64,000 nt of DNA. Source: Euzebya rosea. GTDB taxonomy: Bacteria; Actinomycetota; Nitriliruptoria; Euzebyales; Euzebyaceae. The notes under the pieces are model-generated. The model did not search any database, was not told the origin of the DNA, and was given only the letters and a program-made list of their open reading frames with translations. Of the stretch, positions 8,432 to 17,943 are shown one piece after another. The DNA lies in assembly GCF_003073135.1 (NCBI RefSeq), contig NZ_PGDQ01000010.1, positions 1 to 64,000 of the forward strand, read 5' to 3'. A program made the position numbers and the translations under genes. Positions within the stretch are counted from its first letter, which is position 1. Each line of letters starts with the position of its first letter.

Positions 8432-8932
8432 CACGGAGTCGACCACCAGGTTGGTCCCGACCTGGCAGAACGTGGCCATCCCCTCGTCGACGATGCCGGT
8501 GACCTCCACGGCGTCGCCCTCCCTGGCGATCACGTTGCCCTCGGCGTCGGCGATGACCCGGTTGGCCTGGTCGATCGCCACGTCGCTGCGGGTCCCGGCG
8601 ATCAGCTCGTACCGGGTGCCGTCGTCGCCGTCCAGCCAGAAGCAGCCGCCCTCGATGTCCCCACCGCCCAACGTGCCCGTGTACGTCCGCGCGCCCGGGG
8701 CCGGCGGGGGATCGGCCGGGGTGTCCTCGGTGGGGCCCTCGCTGGACGGTTCCTCGGGGGGTGCGCTGGCGGGCGCCTGCGCCGTCGACGTCGCCGACTC
8801 GGAGACCGACACGTCGTCGTCCCCGTCACCAGCCGTGTCGCTGGACGCGCACCCGGCGGCGAGGACGGCGAGCAGCAGCAGCGACCCGATCAGCAGGCGA
8901 GCACGGCGCGGAGGGGTGTGGGGAGCGGTCAT
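8420..8932 (-). CDS. Small secreted lipoprotein of unknown function
   Basis: 170 residues. The signal peptide is lipoprotein-type: a basic start, a hydrophobic run, then the lipobox LAAGC with the modified cysteine at position 28. Residues ~30-80 are an Asp/Ser/Pro/Glu-rich linker, as in many actinobacterial lipoproteins. The C-terminal domain (from TYTGTLGGG to VVDSVS) has two cysteines (GGCFWLDG and ATFCQVG) and a beta-rich pattern, possibly an OB-like fold. The role is unknown. It is convergent with the PlsC-like gene and divergent from the polymerase gene about 80 bp away. Confidence 0.75.
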   Translation of the reverse strand: MTAPHTPPRRARLLIGSLLLLAVLAAGCASSDTAGDGDDDVSVSESATSTAQAPASAPPEEPSSEGPTEDTPADPPPAPGARTYTGTLGGGDIEGGCFWLDGDDGTRYELIAGTRSDVAIDQANRVIADAEGNVIAREGDAVEVTGIVDEGMATFCQVGTNLVVDSVSAG

Positions 8933-9012
8933 CGGGGGACAACGTCCTTTCGTGGCTGCGGGGCGGGAGGCCCGTCGAACGGTCCGACGCCGGTCGGGGT
9001 CGGGTGGTTGCC

Positions 9013-10743
9013 GTGGATGACGTGATCCTGGCCACCAGCGCCGACGACGTGGCCGGCTGGCTCTCCCGCGCCCAGCATGCCCCCTTCCTTGCCGTCGACA
9101 CCGAAACGACCGGCTGGGACCCGTGGGTCGACGACCTCCGGACCGTGCAGGTGGCCGCCGACCCGGGCCTGCCCGTCCTGGTCCTCGACGTCGCAGCCGT
9201 CGACGTCGCCGCGCTCGGCGACATGCTGGCCGACCCCGGCATCCTCAAGGTCTTCCACCACGCGGCGTTCGACCTGCGGATGCTCTGGCGGGCCGGCCTG
9301 ACCGTGCGCCGGGTCGCCGACACCATGCTGTCCCAGCAGCTGCTGGACGCCGCCGTGCCCGACCCGGTCGGCGCCAGCCTCGAGGCGATCGCCGCCCACC
9401 GCCTGGACCGTCGGCTGGACAAGTCGATCCGCACCACGTTCGGCAACGCGGGCCTGACCCAGGCGCAGATCGACTACGCCGCGGAGGACGCCCGGGTGAC
9501 ATGGGACGTCTTCGCCCAGCAGACCCGCGAGCTGGTCGCCGGCGGCCTGGTCGATGTGGCGCGCTGCGAGTTCGACGCCGTGGCGCCACTCGCCGCCATG
9601 GAGCTGCGGGGTATCGCCATCGACGTCGACGCCTGGCGGGACCTCGTCGCCACCGTCGAGGTGCAGCTGCCGGCCCTGCACGATGCCGCCCAGGCTGCGA
9701 TGGTGACCGAGGAGTCCCCCCGGACCCTCTTCGGCCCCGAACCGGTCAACCTCGACTCGCCCGAGCAGGTGACCGAGGCGCTCCGGCGGGTCGGCATCGA
9801 CGTGGCGTCGACACGCGAGTCGGTCCTGCGCGACCACGCCGAGCACCCCGCAGTGGCCACCCTCCTGGCCTACCGGCAGGCCGCCAAGATCGTCCAGGGA
9901 TGGGGTGGGGACTGGTTGGCCCGAGCGGTGCACCCGGCGACCGGCCGCATCCACGCCCGGGTGCGCCAGATGGTCGGCACCGGCCGGATCGCCCACAGCG
10001 ACCCCAACCTCACCCAGATCCCCGCCGACCCGGTCTACCGACGCTGCTTCGTGGCCGAACCCGGCCACGTGCTGGCGGTCGCCGACTACAGCCAGCAGGA
10101 GCTCCGGGTGCTGGCGGCGGTGTCGGGGGACGAGGCCCTGACCGACGTCTTCCGGCGCGGCGCCGACCTGCACGTCGAGACGGCGGCCACGGTCTTCGGC
10201 ACCGCCGTGGACGACGTGACCGACGAGCAGCGGAAGGCGGCGAAGGCGCTCAACTTCGGGCTGATGTACGGCATGGGCGCACGGGGGTTCGCGCGCTCGA
10301 CCGGCACGACGGTCGAGCGGGCCCAGGAGGTCATGGACGCCTACTTCGCCGGGTACCCCTCGGTCGCGGCGTGGCTGCGCCGTACCGAGTCGATCGCGCG
10401 GCGCCACCACGTCGTGCGGACCCCGCTCGGTCGCGCCCGCCACCTGCACGAGGCCGGCACGCTGGCCCGCAACGCGCCGATCCAGGGGGCCGGGGCGGAC
10501 ATGACGAAGCTGGCGGTCGCGGAGGTGGACCGACGGCTTCGTGACCGGTTCGGCGACGACCCCTCGGCCCCCATCGGGCTGGTCCTCACCGTGCACGACG
10601 AGCTGGTCGTGGAGGCCCCGGCCGAGGCCGGTGAGGAGGCTGCGGCCCTACTGGTGGAGGGGATGCTCGCGGCCGGCGCGGCGATCCTCGGCGAGGTCCC
10701 CGCTGCCGTCGACGTCGAGCTCGGCCGGTCCTGGGCGGGATGA
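9013..10743 (+). CDS. Bifunctional 3'-5' exonuclease / family-A DNA polymerase without 5'-nuclease domain
   Basis: About 576 residues. The N-terminal DEDD exonuclease has motif I D29-x-E31 (AVDTETTGWD), FHHAAFDLRML as the second motif region and YAAEDA as the third. The polymerase domain has motif A DYSQQELR with D358, motif B RKAAKALNFGLMYG near 407-420 and motif C VHDE with D529. All catalytic acidic residues are therefore present. The 5' nuclease domain of true PolA is absent, so this is the stand-alone Klenow-like group seen in many actinobacteria, probably a repair polymerase. Start choice is uncertain: GTGs at 9004, 9013 and 9022 are all in frame and none has a clear ribosome-binding site. 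The 3' end overlaps the convergent GGDEF-EAL gene by 96 bp. Confidence 0.85.
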   Translation: MDDVILATSADDVAGWLSRAQHAPFLAVDTETTGWDPWVDDLRTVQVAADPGLPVLVLDVAAVDVAALGDMLADPGILKVFHHAAFDLRMLWRAGLTVRRVADTMLSQQLLDAAVPDPVGASLEAIAAHRLDRRLDKSIRTTFGNAGLTQAQIDYAAEDARVTWDVFAQQTRELVAGGLVDVARCEFDAVAPLAAMELRGIAIDVDAWRDLVATVEVQLPALHDAAQAAMVTEESPRTLFGPEPVNLDSPEQVTEALRRVGIDVASTRESVLRDHAEHPAVATLLAYRQAAKIVQGWGGDWLARAVHPATGRIHARVRQMVGTGRIAHSDPNLTQIPADPVYRRCFVAEPGHVLAVADYSQQELRVLAAVSGDEALTDVFRRGADLHVETAATVFGTAVDDVTDEQRKAAKALNFGLMYGMGARGFARSTGTTVERAQEVMDAYFAGYPSVAAWLRRTESIARRHHVVRTPLGRARHLHEAGTLARNAPIQGAGADMTKLAVAEVDRRLRDRFGDDPSAPIGLVLTVHDELVVEAPAEAGEEAAALLVEGMLAAGAAILGEVPAAVDVELGRSWAG

Positions 10744-13569
10744 GACCAGCTCCACCGGGCCACGCCTGGCGAACGCGGCGAAGGCGGTTGGCGTCAAGGG
10801 CTCGCTGAACAGGTACCCCTGCCCGAGCCGACAGCCGAGGCTGCGAAGGGCGTCGAGCTGGTCGACCGTCTCCACTCCCTCGGCCACGGTTCGCAGGGCG
10901 AGGGCATCGGCCAAGCCCTGTACGGTGGCCACGATGGCGTCGTCGGCCGGGTTGGTGCCGAGGCCACGGACGAAGGCCGCGTCGAGCTTGAGGACGTCCA
11001 CGGGGAACCGGCGCAGCTGTGCGAGGGAGGAGTACCCGGTCCCGAAGTCGTCGACCGCCACGCGAACGCCGAGCTCACGGAACGCGTTCAGCTCGGCTCG
11101 GGCGACGGCCTCGTCGGTGGCCAGCGCACGTTCGGTCAGCTCGACGAACAACGAGTCGGCCGGCAGCCGCATCGCCTTCATCATCGCGGCGGTCCGCTCG
11201 GCAAGGTCACCGTCCACGAGCTGCTGTGCCGACAGGTTGATGCTGACGCTCAGGTGCGGCGGCATCGTCGTGTCGGCATGCCATTCGCCGGCCTGCCGGA
11301 TGGCCTCCGCCAGGACCCAGGAGCCGAGCGGCCGGATCAGGCCCGTGTCCTCGGCCAGGTCGATGAAGTCCCGTGGGGACAGCACGCCGAGCTCGGGATG
11401 CGCCCAGCGGACCAGCGCCTCACAGCCGATCGTCCGTCCGGTCACGAGGTCGAGGACCGGCTGGTAGCGCAGGCGGAGCTGGCCGGTCTCGATCGCCACG
11501 CGCAGGGCCTGCTCGGCGACCAGCGTCGCGGGGCTCGACCGTCGGTCGCGGGCGTCGTACATCTGCACGCGGTTCTTGCCGAGGTCCTTGGCGCGGTACA
11601 TGGCCTCGTCGGCGCGAGAGATGAGCTCGGTGGGGCTGTCCTCGGGGCGGCTGGTGGCCACGCCGATGCTGAAGGACAACCGGACCTCCTGGCGTTCGTT
11701 GCCCTCCACCGTGATCGGTGCATCGAGCACCCCGCGGATACGTTCGGCGAGCAGCAGCGCGGCCGACGGATCCTCCACGTCCGAGGCGAGCACCAGGAAC
11801 TCGTCGCCGCCCACCCGTGCGGCGACGTCACCCGACCGCAGGATGCCGCCGAGGCGGATCGCGACCTCGCGCAGCAGCTGGTCGCCGGCCGCGTGCCCGT
11901 AGGTGTCGTTGACCCCCTTGAACCGGTCGAGGTCACAGAACAGGACGGCCACCGACGACTCGCTGTGCGAGGCGGTCGCCATGGCTCGCGTCAGCGCCTC
12001 GTTGAAGTGGGCCCGGTTGGGCAGGCCGGTCAGCTGGTCGTGGGAGGCGGCGCGTGCCAGCCGACGCTCGACGGCCTTCTGGGAGGAGGTGTCCCTGGCC
12101 AGCATGGAGAGGCGGTCGATGCGGCCGACGGCATCGCGGTGGGCGATGACCACGAGGGACACCGGTCGGGTGGCGCCCTCGCTGGTCACGATCTCGGCGT
12201 CACCGGACCACGAGCCGCGGGCCGTGGCCACGGGCAGCGCAACCTCGCACAGCCGCTTCCACCCGGACGGCCCGAACAGACGGCCCGCGTGGAGCGTCAC
12301 GAGATCCGCCGTGCGGTTGCTGCCCATCATCTCGCGTCCGGCGGGGTTGATGAACCGCACCGATCCGTCGGGGTTCAGGATGGCCACGAGGTCGGTCGTG
12401 CCGGCGACGACCGTGGCCAGCAACGTCGTGTGCTGTCGGGCGGTGACCTCGTTGGTGGTGTCCTCCACCGTCCCGACCCAGCCGCGGCCGTCGGATCCCG
12501 CGACCGGCGCCATCCGCAGGTGGATCCAGCGTTCCTCGTCGTCGGGACGGACCAGCCGGTAGTACCCGCCGACGAACCCGTGGGACGCCTCGACCTCCTG
12601 CGCGGTCCAGCTGCTGCGATCGACCTCCAGCTGCAGCCGGTCCTCGGGGTGGACGAACTCCCAGAGCCGGCCGTCCAGCAGGTCGCGATGGCTGAGTCCG
12701 GAGATCTCCGCCAGCCGCTTGTTGGCGAAGGTCCAGTTGGACCCCGTCAGGGCGAAGATGCCGACGGGGGAGGACTCGGTGACGGTCTCCAGCAGCCGCT
12801 CGTTGCGGACGACCTCCTCCTCCACGAACCGTCGATCCGTGACGTCCCGCATGGAGACGTCGAGCTCGAGGATCTCGTTGCCGCGGCGGGAGGACCGCGG
12901 CTGGACGGTCACGTCGACCCAGGCCTCACGGCCCTCGCTGGTGATCAGCCGGGCCGTGATGGCTCGGGGCGCGCCCGTGGCGACGACCTGCTCGACGGCG
13001 GCACCGATCCCGCTGCGGTCCTCGGGATGGACGATCGCGGTCAGGTTGCTGCCCACCACGCCGGCGGTGCCGTGCCCGAGCAGCCGGTACAGCGCCGGGC
13101 TGGCGTGGGTCACCAAGCCGGTCAGGTCGGTGCGCACCACGATGTCGGAGGCGTGCACCGCGAGCATCTCGTAGTCCGACTCGCGTCGGGCCAGGGTGTC
13201 CTGCAGGACCGCCACCTCCGTCAGGTCGACCAGGGAGCCGGCCACGCCGCCGCCGCTCGGGTCGAGCCCGAGTCGGACGGTCCGCCGGCTTCCCGTCGGA
13301 CCGGTGACCTCCAGGACGCGCTCGACGTGGTCGTCGACGGTCAGCCCGTGCAGCGCCCCCGGCTCGAACCAGGACTGCCAGTGGGGATCGGTCCCGACGA
13401 GGGCGCGGCATGCGTCGTTGCGCCACTGCACCCGGCCGTCGGCGTCGGCCCAGAACAACCCGGTGGGCGAGAGGTCGGCGAGCGTCGAACCCAGCTGCCG
13501 GTCGGTGAGGAGGTGCCTGCGCAGCAGCAGGCCGGCGGTCCCCACCGCTCCCACGAGGATGCCCAGCAT
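10648..13569 (-). CDS. PAS-GGDEF-EAL membrane-associated cyclic-di-GMP signalling protein
   Basis: 973 residues from the ATG. The order is a hydrophobic N-terminus, about four PAS-like modules (roughly residues 30-500), a GGDEF domain with an intact GGDEF near residue 586, and an EAL domain with an intact EALVRW near 717 and DDFGTGYSSL near 840. Both catalytic signatures look intact, so it may both make and degrade cyclic-di-GMP. The frame stays open upstream of this ATG and encodes another hydrophobic stretch (PALLVAVAAIVVASG), which would give two membrane helices. No ATG or GTG precedes it in frame, although a CTG at 13701 does. The start is therefore uncertain. The last 96 bp are antisense to the polymerase gene. 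Confidence 0.88.
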   Translation of the reverse strand: MLGILVGAVGTAGLLLRRHLLTDRQLGSTLADLSPTGLFWADADGRVQWRNDACRALVGTDPHWQSWFEPGALHGLTVDDHVERVLEVTGPTGSRRTVRLGLDPSGGGVAGSLVDLTEVAVLQDTLARRESDYEMLAVHASDIVVRTDLTGLVTHASPALYRLLGHGTAGVVGSNLTAIVHPEDRSGIGAAVEQVVATGAPRAITARLITSEGREAWVDVTVQPRSSRRGNEILELDVSMRDVTDRRFVEEEVVRNERLLETVTESSPVGIFALTGSNWTFANKRLAEISGLSHRDLLDGRLWEFVHPEDRLQLEVDRSSWTAQEVEASHGFVGGYYRLVRPDDEERWIHLRMAPVAGSDGRGWVGTVEDTTNEVTARQHTTLLATVVAGTTDLVAILNPDGSVRFINPAGREMMGSNRTADLVTLHAGRLFGPSGWKRLCEVALPVATARGSWSGDAEIVTSEGATRPVSLVVIAHRDAVGRIDRLSMLARDTSSQKAVERRLARAASHDQLTGLPNRAHFNEALTRAMATASHSESSVAVLFCDLDRFKGVNDTYGHAAGDQLLREVAIRLGGILRSGDVAARVGGDEFLVLASDVEDPSAALLLAERIRGVLDAPITVEGNERQEVRLSFSIGVATSRPEDSPTELISRADEAMYRAKDLGKNRVQMYDARDRRSSPATLVAEQALRVAIETGQLRLRYQPVLDLVTGRTIGCEALVRWAHPELGVLSPRDFIDLAEDTGLIRPLGSWVLAEAIRQAGEWHADTTMPPHLSVSINLSAQQLVDGDLAERTAAMMKAMRLPADSLFVELTERALATDEAVARAELNAFRELGVRVAVDDFGTGYSSLAQLRRFPVDVLKLDAAFVRGLGTNPADDAIVATVQGLADALALRTVAEGVETVDQLDALRSLGCRLGQGYLFSEPLTPTAFAAFARRGPVELVSSRPGPAELDVDGSGDLAEDRRAGREHPLHQ

Positions 13570-13798
13570 GGCCGTCGTCCCGGAGGCGACGACGATGGCG
13601 GCTACGGCGACGAGAAGGGCAGGTACGACCGGACGTCCCGGGTTGCGGGGCTCCGACGCCTGCTCGTGCGACCGAGTGGTTGACGGGTCGATACGTGACA
13701 GTCTGTACGGGTTTCGGCGCGTTTCGTATGGCCCGCTCGGACCATTGTCGCGTCCCGTCGGTACTAGTTCCCTCCGTGTCCCGTCGCCGGGAACCGAC

Positions 13799-14920
<1,122 letters not shown>

Positions 14921-15040
14921 CGTGGTTCCTCCTGGGTCGTCGCCGTTGCGGGTTCACCGTACTGACGGCGGGTGTGCAGGGGATTGCCAATCGAACGGTC
15001 GGAGGGCCGCGTTCGTGGACGATTCTTGCGCCAACACGGC

Positions 15041-15061
15041 GATCTGTCGAATGATCTGTCG
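15041..15061 (+). promoter_or_regulatory. Direct repeat in the ald / Lrp-regulator intergenic region
   Basis: GATCTGTCG occurs at 15041-15049 and again at 15053-15061, 12 bp apart and just before the regulator's ATG. It lies in the shared divergent promoter region, where an Lrp-type protein would be expected to bind. Candidate only. Confidence 0.3.
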
Positions 15062-15064
15062 TCC

Positions 15065-15535
15065 ATGATCGATCGAATAGACGAAGCCATCCTTCGTGCG
15101 CTCCAGGACGACGGTCGGCTGAGCAATCAGGCCCTGGCGGACCGGATCGGGCTGTCGCCGTCCGCCTGCCTGCGTCGGGTGCGTCGACTCGAGGACGACG
15201 GCGTCCTGACCGGCTACCGGGCCGTCGTGGACCCCCATGCCGTCGGTCGGTCCCAGACGGTGCTGGTCGCCATCACCCTCCAGAGCCAGCGGGTCGAGCT
15301 GCTCGATGCCTTCGAGGCCGCTGTCGTCGGCTGCCCGGGACTGCGGTCGTGCCACCTGATGGCCGGGCAGGCCGACTACCTGCTGCGCCTCGACGTCGAC
15401 GGGGTCGCCCACTACGAACGCATCCACCGCAGCTACATCGCCGGGCTGCCGGGTGTGACCGACATCGTCTCGACGTTCGCGCTGCGGACGGTCGTCGACG
15501 ACGCGCCGCTGCCCGTGTCGGCGGCAGGGGAGTAG
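15065..15535 (+). CDS. Lrp/AsnC-family transcriptional regulator, likely controls ald
   Basis: 156 residues. The N-terminal winged helix-turn-helix (DEAILRALQDDGRLSNQALA, then LSPSACLRRVRRLE) is followed by the RAM/ligand domain (HLMAGQADYLLRLDV). The length is typical. The ATG at 15065 is used because the upstream in-frame extension lies in the divergent promoter region. The divergent orientation to ald suggests it senses alanine or another amino acid and regulates alanine dehydrogenase, as AldR does in mycobacteria; that link is inferred from context. Confidence 0.9.
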   Translation: MIDRIDEAILRALQDDGRLSNQALADRIGLSPSACLRRVRRLEDDGVLTGYRAVVDPHAVGRSQTVLVAITLQSQRVELLDAFEAAVVGCPGLRSCHLMAGQADYLLRLDVDGVAHYERIHRSYIAGLPGVTDIVSTFALRTVVDDAPLPVSAAGE

Positions 15536-15541
15536 CGCGGG

Positions 15542-16177
15542 TCAGGCCGCGTCGACCGAGACCCGGCCGAGGCCGGTGGTGGCACCGCCGTCGCCGACAG
15601 TGCCGGCGAGCAGCACGTCAGCCACCGCGCCCACGGGGCTCGGACCGTCGGCCACCCACGCGGTCAGCGTCCCCTCCTCATCGTCCGAGGCATCCAGATC
15701 GTCCGGGGTGTCCAGCCGCACCGCGGTGGGCCGGCGGGTCAGCGGGTGCACGAGCAGCCAGACCTCGCGGTCGGACGGCGTGGCGCCGCTGGCGACCAGG
15801 GCCGCCCTGATGGCGTCGGCCACCGACGTGCCGTCGCCGGCCCCTCGCCGGGTGACGCCCCCGTCCTCACGGGCCAGGCTGACGTCGACGACACCCTCGG
15901 CGTCGAGGTGGGTGCGCAGCCCGGTCACCGCGGTGGCCGGTGCCGGCCGCGCGACGGCCAGGCCGGTCAGCCCGACGGTGCGGCGGACGGCGGCGAGCAC
16001 GTGGTCGAGGCGGCCGCCCGGCACCTCCACCCACAGCACGACCGTCGACGGGTCGGGGGTGGCACAGCCGAGCACGGTGCAGGCACGCCCGTCGACGGCC
16101 AGCAGGAGGCGCGTCAGGGTCCGGGCCTCACCGCGATGGCGGACGAGCAGCGTGTGGAGCCGAGGGGTCTCTCGCAT
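15542..16177 (-). CDS. Conserved hypothetical protein with possible N-terminal ACT-like fold
   Basis: 211 residues, soluble. Residues ~7-75 (HTLLVRHRG ... VVLWVEVPGGRLDHVLAAVR) have the beta-alpha-beta pattern and length of an ACT-like regulatory domain such as that of IlvN. A second half (VDVSLAREDGGVTRRGAG, then ADAIRAALV) resembles the 'strand, Arg-Gly, helix' pattern of small regulatory domains but is not assignable. A GGAGAACC ribosome-binding site precedes the ATG. The ACT call is weak. It is convergent with the Lrp regulator, with stops 6 bp apart. Confidence 0.6.
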   Translation of the reverse strand: MRETPRLHTLLVRHRGEARTLTRLLLAVDGRACTVLGCATPDPSTVVLWVEVPGGRLDHVLAAVRRTVGLTGLAVARPAPATAVTGLRTHLDAEGVVDVSLAREDGGVTRRGAGDGTSVADAIRAALVASGATPSDREVWLLVHPLTRRPTAVRLDTPDDLDASDDEEGTLTAWVADGPSPVGAVADVLLAGTVGDGGATTGLGRVSVDAA

Positions 16178-16386
16178 GGGGGTTCTCCGTGGGTGGAGGG
16201 CCGTGTCTGCGGCAGGGAGAACCGGTGCGTCGGTGTCCGGGCCGCTCGCGCAGCCCGGTGGATCGCTGGGCTACGTGGCCGAGCGAATAATGCGCGCGAA
16301 GACGCTGCTGTAACGGCAGTCGTCGGTGAGGTGGAGGTCGCGCACGTCCCAGAGCCTACGCCGTCCGCGCCCCGGCACACCACTCG

Positions 16387-16500
16387 GTGTGTCGCCCCAC
16401 CGCGACGGGTGGCCGTTTCGCCGACACGGTGGCGGGGTGCGGTGGCCGGCCAACCCCGTGTGTGTCGCCGAACCGCGACGGGTGGCCGGTTGGGCGACAC
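16387..16500. repeat. Pair of 41-bp palindromic intergenic elements (REP-like)
   Basis: Two 41-bp units, 16387-16427 and 16460-16500, are separated by 32 bp. Both begin GTGTGTCGCC, share ACCGCGACGGGTGGCCG in the middle and end GCGACAC or CCGACAC. The second folds with 13-bp arms and one mismatch (GTGTCGCCGAACC / GGTTGGGCGACAC) around a 13-base loop. Changes in the right arm partly compensate changes in the left, as expected for a conserved hairpin. The surrounding 16178-16525 stretch holds no credible gene. Confidence 0.7.
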
Positions 16501-16525
16501 GCGTGGGTGGCATGCTGGGCAGCAG

Positions 16526-17527
16526 ATGTCCGTGCTCAGCCGCGCAGCCGCTCGCCTTCCCCAGGTGCCCGTGCCGCTGCTGTCACCGCTGGCCAGGGGG
16601 TGGCTGCGCCGGTCGTTCGGTGAGCCGCCGCTGGACACCTCGGCCCCGCAGGGCGACCGCGGGCTGCTCGGCCCGGACTCGGCCTCGTGGCGGCTCTACG
16701 CCGACACCGCGTCGATCGTCGGGGGCATCCGGTCGTTGCTGGTCCAGCTGACCCACCCGCTCGCGATGGCCGGCGTCGCCGAGCACTCCCGGTACCTGGA
16801 GGACCCGCTCGGGCGGCTTCGCGACACCTCCGCCTACGTCGCCGTCACCACGTTCGGTGCCACCGGCGAGGCCCTGCGCATGATCGCCGCCGTCCGCGGG
16901 GCACACCGACGGGTCGTGGGCACCGCGCCGGACGGGCGGCCCTACGACGCCAGCGATCCCGAGCTGCTGACCTGGGTGTCCGTGGCCGGCACCGTCAGCT
17001 GGCTGCGCAGTGACGCGGACTTCGCCAGCGACCCGCTGTCGGCGGCCGACCGCGACCGCTTCGTCGCCGAGCAGGCTCGTATCGCTGCCCTCCTCGATCC
17101 CCGCGTCGACCCGACCGTGCTCCGTGCCCACCCCGACCCGGCGCGGGCGCTGGCCGACGGGAGCATCTCCCTTCCCCTCGTGGAGGAGGGATGGCTGCCA
17201 ACCACGGAGGAGGAGCTGGAGGACCGCATGGCGTGGTTCGCGCCTCGTCTGGCGGTGGGTCCGCAGGGGCGGGACACCCTCCGGTTCCTGCTGTGGCCGC
17301 CCGTCGACCCGGTCCTGCGGTTGGGCTACCTGCCGACGCTGGCCGGGGCGATCGGCTCCCTCGACCCGGGGACGCGCCGGCTGCTGGGCCTGCCGCTCGG
17401 GGCCGGGGCGTCCGGTGTCATGCGGCTGCAGTCCGAGCTCGCCCTGATCGCGCTCCGCTCGACGCTGGCGGGCCCGTCACCCAACGCACGGACGGCGGCA
17501 CGCCGGTCGGCGCCGGCCGCCGCCTGA
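16526..17527 (+). CDS. DUF2236 / MpaB-type oxygenase family protein
   Basis: 333 residues. The family block VQLTHPLAMAGVAEHSRY (the candidate haem-ligand histidine is in THPLAMAGV) and the following FGATGEALRMIAAVRGAHRRVVG mark the DUF2236 domain, shared by fungal MpaB and latex-clearing rubber oxygenase. Some characterised members are b-type haem oxygenases; many actinobacterial members are uncharacterised. No signal peptide is evident. The ATG at 16526 follows an AGCAG-type weak ribosome-binding site; the frame is open far upstream, but that part lies antisense to the neighbouring hypothetical gene. The two palindromic elements end 25 bp before the start. Confidence 0.85.
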   Translation: MSVLSRAAARLPQVPVPLLSPLARGWLRRSFGEPPLDTSAPQGDRGLLGPDSASWRLYADTASIVGGIRSLLVQLTHPLAMAGVAEHSRYLEDPLGRLRDTSAYVAVTTFGATGEALRMIAAVRGAHRRVVGTAPDGRPYDASDPELLTWVSVAGTVSWLRSDADFASDPLSAADRDRFVAEQARIAALLDPRVDPTVLRAHPDPARALADGSISLPLVEEGWLPTTEEELEDRMAWFAPRLAVGPQGRDTLRFLLWPPVDPVLRLGYLPTLAGAIGSLDPGTRRLLGLPLGAGASGVMRLQSELALIALRSTLAGPSPNARTAARRSAPAAA

Positions 17528-17532
17528 ACCCG

Positions 17533-17567
17533 CCGACCCGCACTGCCCGACCCGCACTGCCCGACCC
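17533..17567. repeat. 14-bp tandem repeat, 2.5 copies
   Basis: CCGACCCGCACTGC occurs at 17533-17546 and 17547-17560, followed by a partial copy to 17567. It lies between the stops of the convergent DUF2236 and DUF427 genes. Confidence 0.85.
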
Positions 17568-17573
17568 AAACGG

Positions 17574-17858
17574 TCAGTCCGTGACCTGCACGCCGTTCCA
17601 GAAGGCGAAGTGGCCGGTGATCTCGGTGGCCTCGGGCTTGGGCTGCGGGTAGTACCAGGCACCGTCGGCGGCCTGCTGGCCGTCGACGACCACGCTCTTG
17701 TACTTCGCGTTGCCCTTCCACGGGCACACCGAGGTGGTCGCGGAGTCGACGAGGTACTCGGCCTTCACCGAGTCAGGCGGGAAGTAGTGATTGCCCTCCA
17801 CCACGACCGTGGTGTCGCTCTCGGCGATGACGGCACCGTTGAAGATGGCCTTCGGCAT
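17574..17858 (-). CDS. DUF427 domain-containing protein
   Basis: 94 residues, a typical single-domain size. The order AIFNGAVIAESD, GNHYFPPDSV, TTSVCPWKGNAKY and AWYYPQPKPEA matches DUF427, a small beta-barrel family of unknown function common in actinobacteria. The CPWKG block is the family hallmark. It is convergent with the DUF2236 gene. Confidence 0.9.
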   Translation of the reverse strand: MPKAIFNGAVIAESDTTVVVEGNHYFPPDSVKAEYLVDSATTSVCPWKGNAKYKSVVVDGQQAADGAWYYPQPKPEATEITGHFAFWNGVQVTD

Positions 17859-17943
17859 GTCGAACCCTTTCGGCGAGCTGTCGAGTGACGGTCCAACACC
17901 CCGGTCGCTGGGGCTATTCCGTCACGCCGCGTAAGGTGCGTCC

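Noticed and set aside
11254-13683. An 809-codon open frame on the plus strand opposite the GGDEF-EAL gene
   Set aside because: Low-complexity shadow; the minus strand has intact GGDEF and EAL motifs.
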